From Sceloporus undulatus (taxonomy: Eukaryota > Chordata > Lepidosauria > Squamata > Phrynosomatidae), in contig NC_056527.1 of assembly GCF_019175285.1 (NCBI RefSeq), forward strand, positions 107,111,746-107,175,745: a stretch of 64,000 nt of DNA, given 5' to 3'. Each line of letters starts with the position of its first letter. Positions within the stretch are counted from its first letter, which is position 1. A model generated the notes under the pieces. That model was not told the DNA's origin. It worked only from the letters and a program-made list of their open reading frames with translations, and did not search any database. Of the stretch, positions 34,901 to 46,948 are shown one piece after another. Both the position numbers and the translations under genes were made by a program.

Positions 34901-37900
34901 GTCTTTTCCTCTTCCTCTTTAGGGTGATCCCTCTAAATCTGGTGGAGATTTTTGTTCAGAACGTGGATGAGCGGAGACTGAAAGTACAGTTTGTAACAGG
35001 GCGAAAATACTACCTACAGCTCTATGCTCCTGGCAGTGATGAGAAGACCCTCTTTGACCAATGGATCCGTCTCATCTACTTGTTGCATGTGGTCCAGGGA
35101 AAGATCGCCTCGAAGGAATCCGGGCTTCACACAATATGGAAGCGTGATAGTTTGCAGGCAATGTCTACAAAGGTGAGCATTGTTGAAGGATATTGCCAGG
35201 AAAGAAAAAGGGAGCGATGACAACTTTGCTTGTCCTCTATCCCGCTAGAAAAACCCATCCTTATTCATATATGCAATAATTCATCAGTCTTGTGAGATTT
35301 TACCCTAACCCACTTCCAAATGCCAGATTCTTGTCACTCATCCATCTATATTTTCATGTACCTCAATGTGTAGTCCTGAAAAATCACCCATCCACCTGCC
35401 TGACTCTATTGCTTTTCCCATTCATCTCTATCCTAACCTCATCTTATTTATATTTGACCTTCTTTATGATTATGATTATGGTTTTCCTGTTGCCTTGTAT
35501 TTTAAATATTCAGTGTTTATACTGCCCAGAGAACTTTGGTTATGGTGTGATTTTAACATCTAATACATAGATAAATACATCTCTGCCAATCTCTTATACT
35601 CAGGGTGAGAATGAGGAATGCTGTGCTTTGACACACGGTATATTTTTGAACTCAGCTCCCAGAAGATCCAACTAACCACCATGGTCAATAGGAAGGATTA
35701 TGGGACTTGTGGTGCAAAATATCTGGAAGGCCAAAGCTTCCTCACCTATACCTTAAAACATGGATTCTCTCTGGTCTATCCATCAACTTCCTTTCCTGTC
35801 TGACCTGTTCATTCTTATCATCCTTTTACATAATAAATTCACCAGCTTGCTTGTTTTTAATTGTGTTTTTTTAAAATATTGTGAAGCTGCTCTGAGTTCC
35901 AGTTCTGGGAAAAGAGCGGGAAATAAATAAATAAATAAATAAATAAATAAATGCCCCAGAAACATCTGCTGCATTTGCCTGACTTTGTTCTGTCCTCCCT
36001 TGACAGCACTGGCTCCCGGTTATCATGGATAAAAAAGGGTCCACCGAAGGCATGAAAAAGCATCTAGAGCAGGTTTATTCTGCCTCCAGGGAGTACCACA
36101 GCTCCACGTATGTATTTGTTGTACTTCCAGGGTGGTGGGGTGTATGATCCTAAAGTTGCTTCAAGTTGGAAAAAATAATTTTATGGGCTTTGTCTCCCCA
36201 AATCCCTCAGCCAGCATGTGACAGCATGATTCTGGGAGTTGTAGTCCAGAGAAGTAACTTGGTTTGTTTTTAAGGAATATACGATATCTTTATTCAGCAA
36301 ATTCTTATCTACAATCTTTACATACAGTGTTATTGTGCATTATATAACAATGAATTGCATTACATTACATTACACTTAATTTCTCATTATTTATTATTAT
36401 ATCTTGCTTCTTAACTTTTTTTACTTTGTCTCCTATCACCCACCAATTCCACCCTCTCAACTCTTCTATCCAAAACACTATATTTGTTCATCCTCCATTT
36501 ACTTGATTCCTTCCATTAGTTGCTGAAATCTGTAACTTCCTCTGGCTTTCCTTAATTTTTTCCTTTCTTTCCATTTCTTTTTACATTATTCCCTCAAACC
36601 TTCTCTGCCGTCTCTATCTTCTCATATTCTTCTTTACTATTTTCCCTCCCTTTCCTTATCCTTTACCTCCATCTTGTTCTCCTATCTTTTCTCCTCCTTT
36701 CCTTTATACTTTTTACTTTTTCTTCTATGTCATCTCCTCTTTTATTCCATCCAACACTTCCTCTTACTCTCTCATTTCCGTTCCTTTCCCCTCTTATTTT
36801 CTTTCCTCTTCTTCTCATTTTCCCTGTACCTTCTTCCACATGCTTTCCCCTTTCCTTATTATTTCCTTCCTTTTCCACTTCCATTTTAAAGCTCTGTTCT
36901 AGCAAAGATGCCATACAAGGGGCACCAAATTCCTTACCCTAAATTCCTCCCTTTCTTTGTAGCTACTTTTACCTTTGGAGGAGAGAGATGGGAGACCAAA
37001 CAGGGAACTAAGCACTGAATTTGTCTTTTCTTTAAATGCAGACGCACTGTGCGCATAAAGAGAGCACACATATTGCCCTTTCACAATACATAAATCTAGC
37101 ATTATGATTCCACTTTAGCTGATATTATAACATCCTATGTAATACTGGGATTTGTAGTTCAGTGAGGCAGCAGAGCTCTATGGTTGATAATTTTAAATCC
37201 CCCTCCCTAAACTGCAAATCCCAGGATTCCAGAGGATGTTGCCCTAACAAAGTGGAATTATAGTGCTATGATAGGCAAGTTGTGTGAAAAGGTCCTTTGT
37301 ATTTGTATGTGTGTGTATAAACAAGGGCCACTAGATGGCACTGGAAAATAAAGCCAGCTTTCATCTGTTACAACTCAGCAATTTACAATAACATCCAAAA
37401 TCCATGAAGCAGCAATACCTTTAGTGCACCAACCAAAAATGCTCAAAATACCTCATGCAAGTTTCTGAAGCTCCCCTGGTTTCTTCATCAGACAAATGTA
37501 TTAAAAATCATAAAGAAGAAGAAAACCCAGAATGTTAGAGTCATATGCCTACATTTTGATAAGATGAGATGTTGTTTTTATTGCTGTCAGTTAAGGTGGG
37601 TAGGGTTGGAAGGATTATCTATGTAGGAAGTGGTCACTTTTGGAGACAAAAACTCCACAGTGTTGCTTTAAAATACTGTACATTTTAATGTTGCTGTTTT
37701 TTAAAAAAAACAAAAAACAAAATTACAGATACAGTATTCTGGTGCCTTTAGGGTGTTTGGGCATTTTCTTCGTAGACTTGTTTTTCTATTTGCCAGGAAT
37801 CACCCAATCTTTTCTGGTGGTTGCACCTGTTAAGGAGAGACGTATTCCATTTTAGGCATCCCTTTTTTACCATAAAGTTGCTGAAGTTGTCATTCTCAAG

Positions 37901-39550
37901 AGACCAAATTCCTTTCTAGTTTCTCTAAAAGTTAATTTTTCAGAGCATCAACACAGAAGCATCATGCCTTCCAACTGTCCTGATTTAGTAGAGACAATCC
38001 CAATTAATCCTCTGTTGTATCATTTTTCAGCTGCTTTTAAAATGGCCCAGTTAGTCTCTCTTCCATTCTCTTTCCCCCCTTTCTGCAAACTTAGTTAAAA
38101 GTACAAAAGTAGTTTGCACTCAACTCAGCAGAGGGGACAGAAGAGGAAGGGATTTCTTTTTCTACCTAACCACTAAAGGTACAGATGCCTTCTCCAGTTT
38201 TCAATCTGGCAATCCTAAGAGCAAACTGCTGCCAGTTAAGAAGGACACCATCATATCATGCTTGCAGAGCTATCTGGTTTGGGGGTATTTATGGTTTTGG
38301 TTTTGTCACGTTCTCATCCATGCTTTTCCACTGCAGGGAGAGTGATCTAACTGCGAGGGAGAACTTCTTAAAACCAGGTGAGGTAGTGGCGTCTCTAGGG
38401 TTGGCATCACCAGGTGTGGTAATTCATGGTGTCACCTTTCCATTAACCTCCTCCCAAACCACACCATACAGAATCTTTAGTAATGTTTTTTGTACTAATG
38501 CTACTTGTAGATTGTAATTCCCATATATCATTGACTGTCATGGCAATAGTTGTGGCCTAAACAACTAACAAAATTAAAATTATACCTTTAATGACAATAT
38601 CATGCACACAGCCTAAATGTATTTACATGTCCATAGTTTCGTGTGGTTAAAATGAAAATGGTAATGGTTTTGTTTTTAAAAATAAACTTTTTAAATGAGT
38701 TTTTTTTTTAAAAATTAAACTTGAGGCCTTTCCTTTTCCCACCCACTGAGCTTCATCCCACTCATGCCTTCTCTTCCACTGAGCTCCAGTGTTTTAAAGG
38801 GATGTGGGCGAATGCCACAGCATGTATGCCAAAAGGCAGATGTTTGGGGAGCAGTGGTGTCATCCCACCTTAGAGGGTCACCTGGTGTGTCCTATATCCC
38901 CTGCACTCTTCTAGCGATGCCTGTGAGATAAAGATGAGAACATCAAAAGTAGGACCATACTTAGGTTAAACCGCAGCATCACTCTCTTATAAAACAGGGG
39001 GAGGAAGCTGGAATTCCCATCCACCCAAATGCCTCCCTATGATGCCCTTTTTCTTTCATACCTGAGTATCAGAAAGCCCTACAGGGCTTGGGTCCAGGTT
39101 ACTTACGGGAGTGCTCTCCCAGTAAAGTCCTGCCCGCACTCTCAGACCTCTGGGAAGAATTTACTGCAGCCGCAAAAAAACCAGATTGGCTGCAGCTTCC
39201 CAGAGGACTTTCTTCTCTGCCACTCCGAAATTGTGGGATGCCCTGCCAGAAGAGATCCGTCTTATCACCACCCTAGACACCTTTAGAAAGGCTGTCAAGA
39301 TGGATCTCTTCCCAGACTGACCTCCTAAAGAAAGAAAGAAGAAAGAAGTACAGCCCATCTGTCTTCAATCTGCCCACTCCACTTAGTTTATCGTTAGGTA
39401 ATTTATTGATGGAATTTTAACTGTTATTGAGTTTAATTAATTGGAATGTTGGGAGGGTTAGGGGTTGATATATGTTTTACTATGTTTTTCTCTTTGTGTT
39501 TTGTATTTTATCTCTGTTGGAATCCCTCCTTGGGAGAGGTGGGAAATACA

Positions 39551-39610
<60 letters not shown>

Positions 39611-42600
39611 NNNNNNNNNNTTCATTATTAGATTAAGTATGTGAGGAGTAAGGGGCTTCCTCTTCCTCGCACAACCCATATGCCTTGTCTCACTTTTCCC
39701 TACATGTTGTTGTTGCTGTTGTTGTTGTTGTTGTTGTTGTTGTTGCCAACAAACTTCTTTGTAGCTCACAGTGTATGTTCTTCTTTTCTTTCTATTTCAA
39801 AAGATTTTGCAGGATATGCTTCTCAAGGACCACTCAGTAACGTAGGCGCTGCGGTAAGAGCAGACAGAGTCTGTTTTCCCCCCTTTGTTGGGTTATATAT
39901 AATAGGACTTGAGCATCCATGGATTTTGATATCCATGGAGAGTCTTGGACCCAAACCCCAGCAGATACCAAGGGCCCCACTGTACAGTTTGCTGAGGTGG
40001 TTCTGTAATTCAAAGGACAAATGTTCTTCTCTTTGAATTTTTAAAAAACTTTTTTTAGAGTCCTAGAATTATTAAAGCACACGCCCCATTCAGAAGCATA
40101 CTGGGTTCAGAGCAGCCACTATTGCACATCTTCACAATTGTGCAATTGGGGCTGCCACCGCCATCACATTCTCTTCTTGACTCCCCCTTAACCTCACCTG
40201 CCTCCCCTATGCCCTTCTCATCATGCCTTTGGGTTTATTTTATTTTAATTGATTTTTCTTTTAACTTGTTCATGCAGTTCCAGAGCTCTGCTACTGTGAT
40301 GTAAGTTTTCAAAAAGAAAGAAAAGAAATAGAAAAGAAGTAAAGGCAATTGGGCTACTTGGGAATAGCATTGGGGAGAGATGTCAGGAGAGGGGAAGGGA
40401 CACTGACAGCACATGACTGCCAATATCGCAACTGCCCTGGAAGTGACATTTCACCCTGATTGTGATTTCATTAACAGGTTCCACCATCAGTGAAAAGGGA
40501 CGCAGCAGCTATGACTCAGGTACAAAGCAGCTATGGGTCGAAGGCAGTGTGGTGTGATAAGCATCGCCAAAGCCGTTTTTTTTCTGGGTCTAATTCTGGT
40601 TTAAAAGCCACATGCAGTAATTTCCCTAGAGTTATAGTGCAAAACTGCTATTTCACTGATGCGCTATAACATTTATAAAAAAATTTAAAAAGGAAGATGT
40701 GAAAGGGGAATGTAAAGAGAGATACTGTGATAAATCTCAGAAATAAAAAGAGACTCAGTTAAAGGTGAGAATAAAATGTTGCCACTGGTGCCAGGAATTT
40801 CCAAAAGATAGTTCAGAACATCAAAAACTTCATTTAGATATTTTTAAAGAAAAATAAATCTAAGAACTACAGTAACAAATACCACAACCTCTCTGTCTGT
40901 TTGCCCTGTCTGGAGGAGCCCTTCCTAGGAAATAGTCTGTTGAGATATTTATGTATTCATTTTTATCCCCCCTTTTTCTTGCCAAGGGACTCAAGGCAGC
41001 ATACAAAAATAACGTTTAGTTAAGAAAGGTACAATACCAAAGTTTTTTAAAAACACAGTTAAACATCAGTTCTATTAAAAACCCATAGTTAGAAACTGTT
41101 TTAAAATGCTAAGTGTAAACTTACAGCGCTTTATAAATAAAGGTTAATAATAATAATAATAATAATAATACAACAAATATATATTGTATTTTAAATACAG
41201 AAAAGAACAGAGCATGTGATTTTAAACACTGTTCTGCCGTATAGTTCAAATCAATCAAATGCCTGCTTAAATATTTAAAAAATACTCTTAACCCATGGGT
41301 GAAACGAGAGCAGAGAGAGGGTTAACAAGGAAGGAAGGAGTTCCACAGTTTAGGAAAAGGTTATCTTTTGTGTCCTCCTTGGCCTCACCTATGAAGGTGG
41401 TTGGGCCAAAAGAAAGCCTGAATGGATAGAAAGCCACCTTGAATCCCATTTTGGGAGAAGAGCAGGATACGAATCCAATACATAATGCAGCAGGCAGGGC
41501 TCTAGCCACCTCCTGGCTGTGACCACCTGCCCTTCCACCTCCTCTATAAGTTCATAAAACAGTAAGTGATTATTGGCTGAGACATAGGAGGTTTAGGTGT
41601 TCTTTGGATTAAATAGCATGGCAACTGCATTTTCATTCCAGTGTTATCTGGGAATCTGTTTCCCACATATGCCATGATATTGGAGATTATCACACTAAGG
41701 CCAATTCCACAACAATCGTGCTATTGGAAGATAACGGAAGCATAGCACTATAGAGATCTATAGTTTTGCACAGTTGTGCAATTGTGCTAAAACAACAAAA
41801 TCAAAGCAAAACAAAAATGCAGTTACATTTTGCATAAAAAAAGCCGATCATGTTGCTGTATCGTTAGTATATTGTGATTGGATGTTTCGGGCATTCATCA
41901 TTATCACACTACTGCCCATGTCTGAAAAATATGGTTCCATCCCAAACAGAATAAAATAACATTTCTATATTTGACAACATGATATATATCCAGTTGAAAT
42001 AAAATAGTGCCCTATACTTCAAAATAAGACAGAAATCTACTCCAAAAATGATCCTAGCAATGAGAGCCAATTGCTTGTGCCAAAGTGCAGGCTGGGAAAA
42101 GCTCCACGATAGCGCAAATTGCTGATGTCATTGTTAGCTTCTGTGCCTTCACAATAGCACTAATGGCAAACCATTCACAGGGTTTCCCTGTTAATAAGAA
42201 ATTACGGGACAGTTCTGGGTAATTTATGGGAGAAGCACTGGATGAGTGAAAATGTTTACGCGATCGTGCTGTAATGATGAGAGCTTTCCGGTTTTCTCCC
42301 CATTTTATAACTCCATGTGATAATCTGTTTTTTTTACCTTAGCAGGAGCATCCTCCCAAACAGGAGACTCATTATTCAACTTCCAAAGCTAAGAAGAAAA
42401 GTAAGGCGGCTAAGCCTAGCTCCCGTGTGCCTCAGTCAAAGAAGCAACCCAAACCTAAGCCCACGTCTCCCCAGTCTAAAGGCAGAACGATATCACCAAT
42501 TACCACCAAGACATTAGGTGCAGGACCTTCTCATGCAGTGATGAGTCCTGTGGCAGCTGGTCCCTCCAGACCAGCCAATCGAATCAGCTCCCCAGGAGCC

Positions 42601-45600
42601 AGTCAGGCAAAGAGTGCTCAACAGTTCATTCCCTTAATATCGCCAGGGTCAGAATACGCATCTGTTAAATGGCAAAGTAGCCAAAAATCCAGATCCTTCA
42701 CACAAACTGTAAGTGCTGCATCCACAAAAGAAGAGTACTCTGAGGTCCAAAGGAAAGCAGCTTCTGTCAAATCCCAGGAGAGAACCCCTGTCCCATCAAA
42801 GTTACACTGGTCTTCATCACAAGGAAGAAAACAGTCACCTTCCCTGAGCCCTTCGACAAAACAGAGTCGGCCTATGTCTAGCCCTGCTTCTTTCAGAACA
42901 TCCTCAACTAGCCCTGCTCCAAGAACCCACATCTCCGTGGCTGTAGGACCATCAGATTTACATAGCGTGCCTGTGGCTGCTGGTCCTTCAGAAGCAGGTG
43001 GTGCATCAATAGTGGCTGGTCCATCTAAACCTGCCAGTTGGGTATCTCACTTGACGTCAGATAGGCGTAGGAGCTCTGTTGCTCCTACCGAGCAAGAGAG
43101 GCAGGGCAGGAGCAGTCCCCCACATTCACAGATGACAGATCTGAAACCTCAGGAGATCAAGTCACACAGTAGCAGGCAAAAATCTTGGAGCCCTTCCCCA
43201 AAGCGGGGCGGCTCCATATCTCCAAGTCGCTCCCGGAAGGAACAGCCAAAACCGGTGCCAGTCCGCAGGACAGCAGAGTCAGTTGCGGTGGGGCCTTCTC
43301 AAGCAGGTTGGAAGACGGTTGCTGCTGGGCCATCCCTGCCTGGTTACTCTTCTGCAAGCAACCCCCAAAGTCAACCATCAAGAGTAGGTAAACAAAGTGA
43401 CACAAAATCCAAATCCCAGAAGGCTAAGAGTAAGGAAAGAAGTCAATCAAGCAGTGCCACAGAGAAACAGCAAAAGATCGGGTATGTAGTGCTTGCAAGA
43501 GTTGGGGGGGGGGGGAGAACTGCAGTCCCATGCCCACCGACTCTCCCAGTCTGGCAGGGACAATCCCAATCAATCTTCTATCTTCCCACTTTTATTTGCT
43601 GTTTTTCAAATGTCCTAGTTTCTCTCTCCCACTTCTCCCCTTTTCTTCAGCTTACTTTAATTGCTTCAAACTGAGTTCAAAGTGCAAAAGTAGTTTGCCC
43701 TTAATTAACTCAGCAAGAGGAAAAGGAGAAGAAGGGGTGTCTTTTGCCTTTCCCAGCAGACTTGGGTAAAAGCAAACAGCTGCAACAATGTGTGTGTTCT
43801 TCCTTAGTAACTTTTGTTGTCTTGAGCAGATGCTAATGCTATTTGGACACTTATGTCCCAAGTTTTCATATGTAAAATGTTGGAGAATATGCAGTCCACC
43901 CCTGTCCCAATGTTGTTTTGACTATCTGAAAGGAAAGGGCATAGTGTGAAAATGGATTATCGGGGAAGAAAGGCTCTCTTACTGTTGGCCAGGAGCAATG
44001 GCCGTTTCCTGTCAGAGTGAACATTAGGAATGGAAAAGCATTCAGCATGCTTTATTTCCTGGGAGAATAATGGATTTCTTAAAACTCGGAATCTCCCCCT
44101 GGGCAGGATGATCAGATGTTCTCCTTTTCCAGGTCATGTCCTACATGTCCTTCTCTCCAGGAGGAATTCCAAAATGTCCTCCATTTTGAGCTTGATCAAG
44201 AAGCATGCATTTATATTTATATTTATATTAGTGTTTTAGCTTTTATTTTGTGATGGCTTTACATTTTTCTTGAATAGCCTACATTTTGCTCAGTAAAACA
44301 AATCATTAAAAGCCGCCTTGAATCCCATCACCACCTTGAATCTCATTTTGGGAGAAAGGCAAGATATAAATCCAAATAAATAAATAAATATCATACAAAA
44401 GTCAAAAATTAAAGGACAGCCCTCCATAAGAAGTCTCCTTGGAAGAAATTACATTTTGGGGATGAGAGCAGGGAGGGGGCCAGACTTCCTGTGGAAGGGA
44501 ATTCCAGAAGGTGGAAGCAATCATTGAGAAAGCTGTCTCCCATGTTCTCACCAAATGAGCCTGTGATGATGCAGGGCTGAGAGACAGTCCGCCCCATGGA
44601 TCTTGAAACTCTCATGGGTTCATATAGGAAAATACAATCTTTCCAATAATCTAGACCTAAGCCGTATGGTAACCTTATTTTAGACTAATTGAACTGGTTG
44701 TCTTACCAGGGCCCAGGAGTCTGATGAGACCAAGAGCAAACTGAAATCAGCTCTAAGTGCAGGTACATTGAAATTCCCATTTAAATAACCTCTTTGAATG
44801 CTCCCTTATTTGCCCAGTCTCTTCCTAGAGCAGCCCTTGCAGGCTGTGGCTAACATAACTAGAGCTGCACGTCTGCTGATTTATTTCATTTATTTTGCAG
44901 CCAGAAATAAAAGTAGCCTGACCTTCATAACCATCTATAGTGTCCTATCGTCATCTTTCGACAAAATAAAACGTTCCAGAAGCAAGGATGACAATGTTAA
45001 GGCTGATGATAAGGTACTGGAATCAAGCAAAGATGTGTTTAGGGACAGGGGGTGAGTTGGGGACATATATCAGTGTGCGACCTGTTCAGGGAATTGTGGA
45101 AGAGGCTTTCCCACTACATCAGATTGCCATGGACACAGCTACCTAGCTGTGCACTTCTTGTGCAGAAGGCATTTAACTTTAAACCAGTAGAGCAATCTTT
45201 TTCCATGATGCCAAATTATGCTGTGTACATCCAGCTGGGCTAACTGTGGCTTACTGCAGGCTAGAACACCCAGCGTCATTGTTATTTTTCACAACAATTT
45301 GATGTTTTGGGTTAAAATCAGCACACAAGGATCCGAAAAACTTGGTGGAGGGGGGATAGAACTGGACCTCTGGTCATTTGAAGGAAGCAGTAGACGCTTT
45401 GGCACCATCTTGCCTATATTTCACTTAACAACAGGCCTGGCCAGGACTCTTTAGTGCACAAAGTAGATACAGTATTTGCCAGTGCCATCCTTCTGGGAAG
45501 GCCCATCCTTCCCAGATCACAATGCTAGGATTGTAGAATCACAGAGTTGGAAGAGGACTTGGAGATCATCCAGTCGAATCCCTCCAAATTGACAATGATA

Positions 45601-46815
45601 TAACATTTACAATCTCTAATAAGGTAGCAGAACAAGAAAGCATGGAAACCTTTTGCTTTGGGGGAAGATCTTTTGATTGAAATGCACAGGGCAATTATCA
45701 TAAGACAAATTACTACTTTTCAAGCATCAGCTCATCATGTGTTCTTTGGGTGCCTCTTCCTTTCCTGTGTGAGCCATTTCATTGCTCCCCTGTCTCTAAT
45801 TCTGTTGCAGAATGTGGCTCGCAAGCCATCCAAGCGTGTAACAATCTCAGGCGTAATTGGTCCATCTGGGAAAAGCGTCCTACAACAGGAGGAAGAGGCG
45901 ACAAATCCTCATGTCAGCACATGGACAGATGTTGACTCCAATACAGCCGCTCTGAAGGGGATGGAGACAGAAGAACTCAGGCCCCCAGAGTCACACCTAT
46001 CCAAGAATGATACCACTTCTGCAGGAAAGATACCTGCAGTTGAGGGTAACATTTCAGAGGTAGCTGAACCTAAGAAGCCAGAGAGCCAGATCATGGCTCG
46101 GGATCCTCTTGTTACAAATCCAGAGGAAGCCAGAAAAACAGCGGAACGGTCCAGCATCCTACGTCTGGGAAATCAAGGTGCCTCTCAAGTGACATCCAGA
46201 ACCCCTGAGAAACTTGGAAGCCACGTTTCCCCTTCTAAGTCAAGCAGCAAAGCATCTCAGTTGAAAACTTCTCAGAAATCTTTGCCTAACAGAGAAGTCC
46301 CTAGAAACGCAGAAGGGGATAGCCTTCCTCCAAGGTCAAAAATATCTGTGGCCACAGGACAATCAGCGGTACAGCTAGTCTCTGTGGCAGTTGGTCTCTC
46401 TATCCAAGAAACCATAAATAAAAAGCAGACAAGCAAACCATCTCAGCAGCAGAGCAGAAAGGGTGACAGTCAGAAGTCAGGTTCCAAGTTGTCTACTGTG
46501 TTGGGTTCTCCCTTCAAATCTCGTGCTTCAGTGGGTGTGGGTCGTTCTGCAGTAGAAACCAGATCAATGGGTGTGGGGCGCTCATTGGTGGACCGTGTCT
46601 CTCAAGGAGCTGGCCCTTCCAAGCCGACCAGCAAGATGGGACAAAGATCCCAAGGAAAGAATTTGTCCAAGTCTCAGCAGCTTGGTTTTGGCGACTTGGA
46701 AGCCAAGCCCATAGCCAAGACAATGTCATCTCAGAAATCCAAAACAGCTACGACTTCAAGACCTGCAAGCAGCAGTCATGAACCCAGAGACCCCTCAGAC
46801 ATGTCTAGGTTATAG
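31917..46815 (+). CDS. GARIN5B: GARIN5B (FAM71E2), Golgi-associated RAB2 interactor
   Basis: GARIN proteins bind Rab2 at the Golgi and serve acrosome formation in spermatids. Twelve exons: 31917-31935, 33294-33454, 34642-34811, 34923-35172, 36007-36107, 38337-38377, 39804-39853, 40478-40519, 42343-43481, 44710-44762, 44901-45013, 45811-46815. The lengths add to 3144 bases (1047 residues plus TAG) and all junctions keep frame. The start ATG sits in a strong context (cagccATGG) and its one-base overhang fits exon 2. The GARIN domain spans about residues 40-190: YNLLGDVPIFEGNFVQVTRK, MGILASSPNMLLPDLMIIAR, then LEITRVIPLNLVEIFVQN and KVQFVTGRKYYLQLYAP, each with a FAM71 counterpart. Residues 265-1047 are Ser/Pro/Lys-rich and probably disordered, with a 12-residue repeat. 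The paralog choice rests on the neighbouring COX6B2. Confidence 0.88.
33007..33235. mobile_element. Fold-back element, AAATAAAGCTGCTTC family (copy 3) with AGA duplication
   Basis: The tips GGCCTGTTACAGACAGCC and GGCTGTCTGTAACAGGCC are perfect inverted repeats, followed inward by AAAATAAAGCTGCTTCGAGT and its complement. AGA at 33004-33006 is repeated at 33236-33238. It ends 58 bp before GARIN5B exon 2. The GTTACAGAC tip ties this family to the GC-rich elements at 3872, 9179 and 25683. Confidence 0.85.
33294..35172 (+). other. GARIN5B: GARIN5B exons 2-4: Rab2-interactor (DUF3699-type) domain
   Basis: Exon 2 encodes GKLRSVLQRAEYNLLGDVP, the family's lead-in to an F-x(3)-F pair (IFEGNFVQ). Exon 3 gives VTRKGEYIGIHNHPN and an alternating hydrophobic strand, then a basic/Thr-rich loop. 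Exon 4 gives the domain core RVIPLNLVEIFVQNVDE, LKVQFVTGRKYYLQL and FDQWIRLIYLLHVV, which match RLLPLRFVRISVQ, LRLKFATGRSCYLQL and FAYWEKLIYLL of human FAM71 proteins. Core hydrophobic positions are intact. Confidence 0.9.
33998..34231 (-). mobile_element. MIR-like SINE copy, antisense
   Basis: It carries ATAATGGGTTGAGTGTTAAA, CCAGAGTTTGAATCCCC, CTCTCAACCTCAGAGGAAGG and GACTTGAAGGCATGTAACAA in order, within an intron of the GARIN5B gene. Confidence 0.65.
35830..35951 (+). mobile_element. LINE-type 3' tail with (AAAT)n
   Basis: GTGAAGCTGCTCTGAGTTCC then a GGGAAATAAATAAATAAA run. The same GCTGCTCTGAGTCCCAG tail recurs at 51659. It resembles the L2-type 3' ends common in squamates and lies just upstream of GARIN5B exon 5. 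Confidence 0.6.
37074..37294. mobile_element. Fold-back element (CACTATGATTCCACTTTA family, copy 3)
   Basis: It starts TTGCCCTTTCACAATAC, carries ATTATGATTCCACTTTAGC, and closes with AAAGTGGAATTATAGTGC and GTGTGAAAAGGTCC, the inverted tip. It lies in the GARIN5B intron after exon 5. Confidence 0.7.
39025..39610 (+). mobile_element. CR1/L2-type LINE 3' end with (AAT)n tail
   Basis: The frame at about 39219-39320 encodes PKLWDALPEEIRLITTLDTF and RKAVKMDLF then a stop, the usual C-terminus of CR1/L2 reverse transcriptase proteins (LWN-LP-xIR, FK-LK-LF). A 3' UTR and a long AAT run follow, running into the N gap. Confidence 0.75.
39611..39620. other. Assembly gap (10 N)
   Basis: Ten Ns sit at the end of an AAT microsatellite in a GARIN5B intron. 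The true repeat length is unknown. Any reading frame across it is an artefact. Confidence 0.99.
39706..39745 (+). repeat. (GTT)n microsatellite
   Basis: Repeated TTG/GTT units about 60 bp before GARIN5B exon 7; they extend the pyrimidine-poor stretch upstream of its acceptor. Confidence 0.85.
42343..43481 (+). other. GARIN5B: GARIN5B exon 9: large exon with VAxGPS repeats
   Basis: A single 1139-bp exon, rich in Ser, Pro, Lys and Gln, without stops in its frame. It carries seven copies of a six-residue core (VAVGPS, VAAGPS, IVAGPS, LGAGPS) starting at 42514, 42550, 42937, 42973, 43009, 43282 and 43318. Neighbouring copies are always exactly 36 bp apart. The acceptor is a tandem NAGNAG (ag at 42341-42342 and 42344-42345), which would add or drop one Gln. 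SR-like stretches such as SISPSRSRK suggest phosphorylation, which is inference. Confidence 0.85.
44400..44690 (-). mobile_element. CR1/L2-type LINE 3' UTR fragment, antisense
   Basis: It contains GGAATTCCAGAAGGTGGAAG, GAGAAAGCTGTCTCCCATGT and TCTAGACCTAAGCCGTATGG, a set of segments that recurs in other copies (21690-21870 and 200-480). It occupies the intron before GARIN5B exon 10. Confidence 0.5.
45811..46815 (+). other. GARIN5B: GARIN5B exon 12: terminal large exon with diverged repeats
   Basis: Terminal exon of 1005 bp, again Ser/Lys/Gln-rich, ending MSRL and TAG. It has five diverged copies of the same repeat core: VATGQS at 46348, VAVGLS at 46384, VGVGRS at 46531, MGVGRS at 46567 and QGAGPS at 46603. 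Adjacent copies are again exactly 36 bp apart. The upstream ORF part before 45811 is intron. Confidence 0.85.
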
Positions 46816-46948
46816 AAGAAAGGAACAGGATAAGAAAAAGGTTGAAACTTTTTAGTTTATTTAGTTTATAAAGCAGATAACGGGACGGGGGGGGGGGGGG
46901 GGAGGATACCTTGTATGTCAGTTAACTAGAAGAACGTAAGGAGACAAA

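Larger units (their letters stand above)
36007..40519 (+). other. GARIN5B: GARIN5B exons 5-8: small linker exons
   Basis: Exon 5 (HWLPVIMDKKGSTEGMKKHL) still looks folded. Exons 6 (41 bp), 7 (50 bp) and 8 (42 bp) are tiny, in frame and flanked by good splice sites (ctgcag/gtgagg, aaaag/gtaaga, aacag/gtacaa). They encode a low-complexity linker including SVKRDAAAMTQ. The introns hold a fold-back element, pyrimidine-rich sequence (about 36415-36890), a CR1/L2 3' end and the assembly gap. Confidence 0.8.

Noticed and set aside
36663-36942. Overlapping open frames on both strands rich in F/L/P or R/K/E
   Set aside because: They come from a pyrimidine-rich low-complexity stretch in a GARIN5B intron.
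39458-39769. Open frames with poly-N, poly-I or poly-Q across the assembly gap
   Set aside because: They are microsatellite readings joined over unknown bases.
40278-40302. A mini-exon-like segment (atgcag, 23 bp, gtaagt) between GARIN5B exons 7 and 8
   Set aside because: Including it shifts the frame and exon 8 then meets a stop; exon 7 joins exon 8 in frame without it.
42618-42932. A 104-codon minus-strand frame
   Set aside because: It is the shadow of GARIN5B exon 9.
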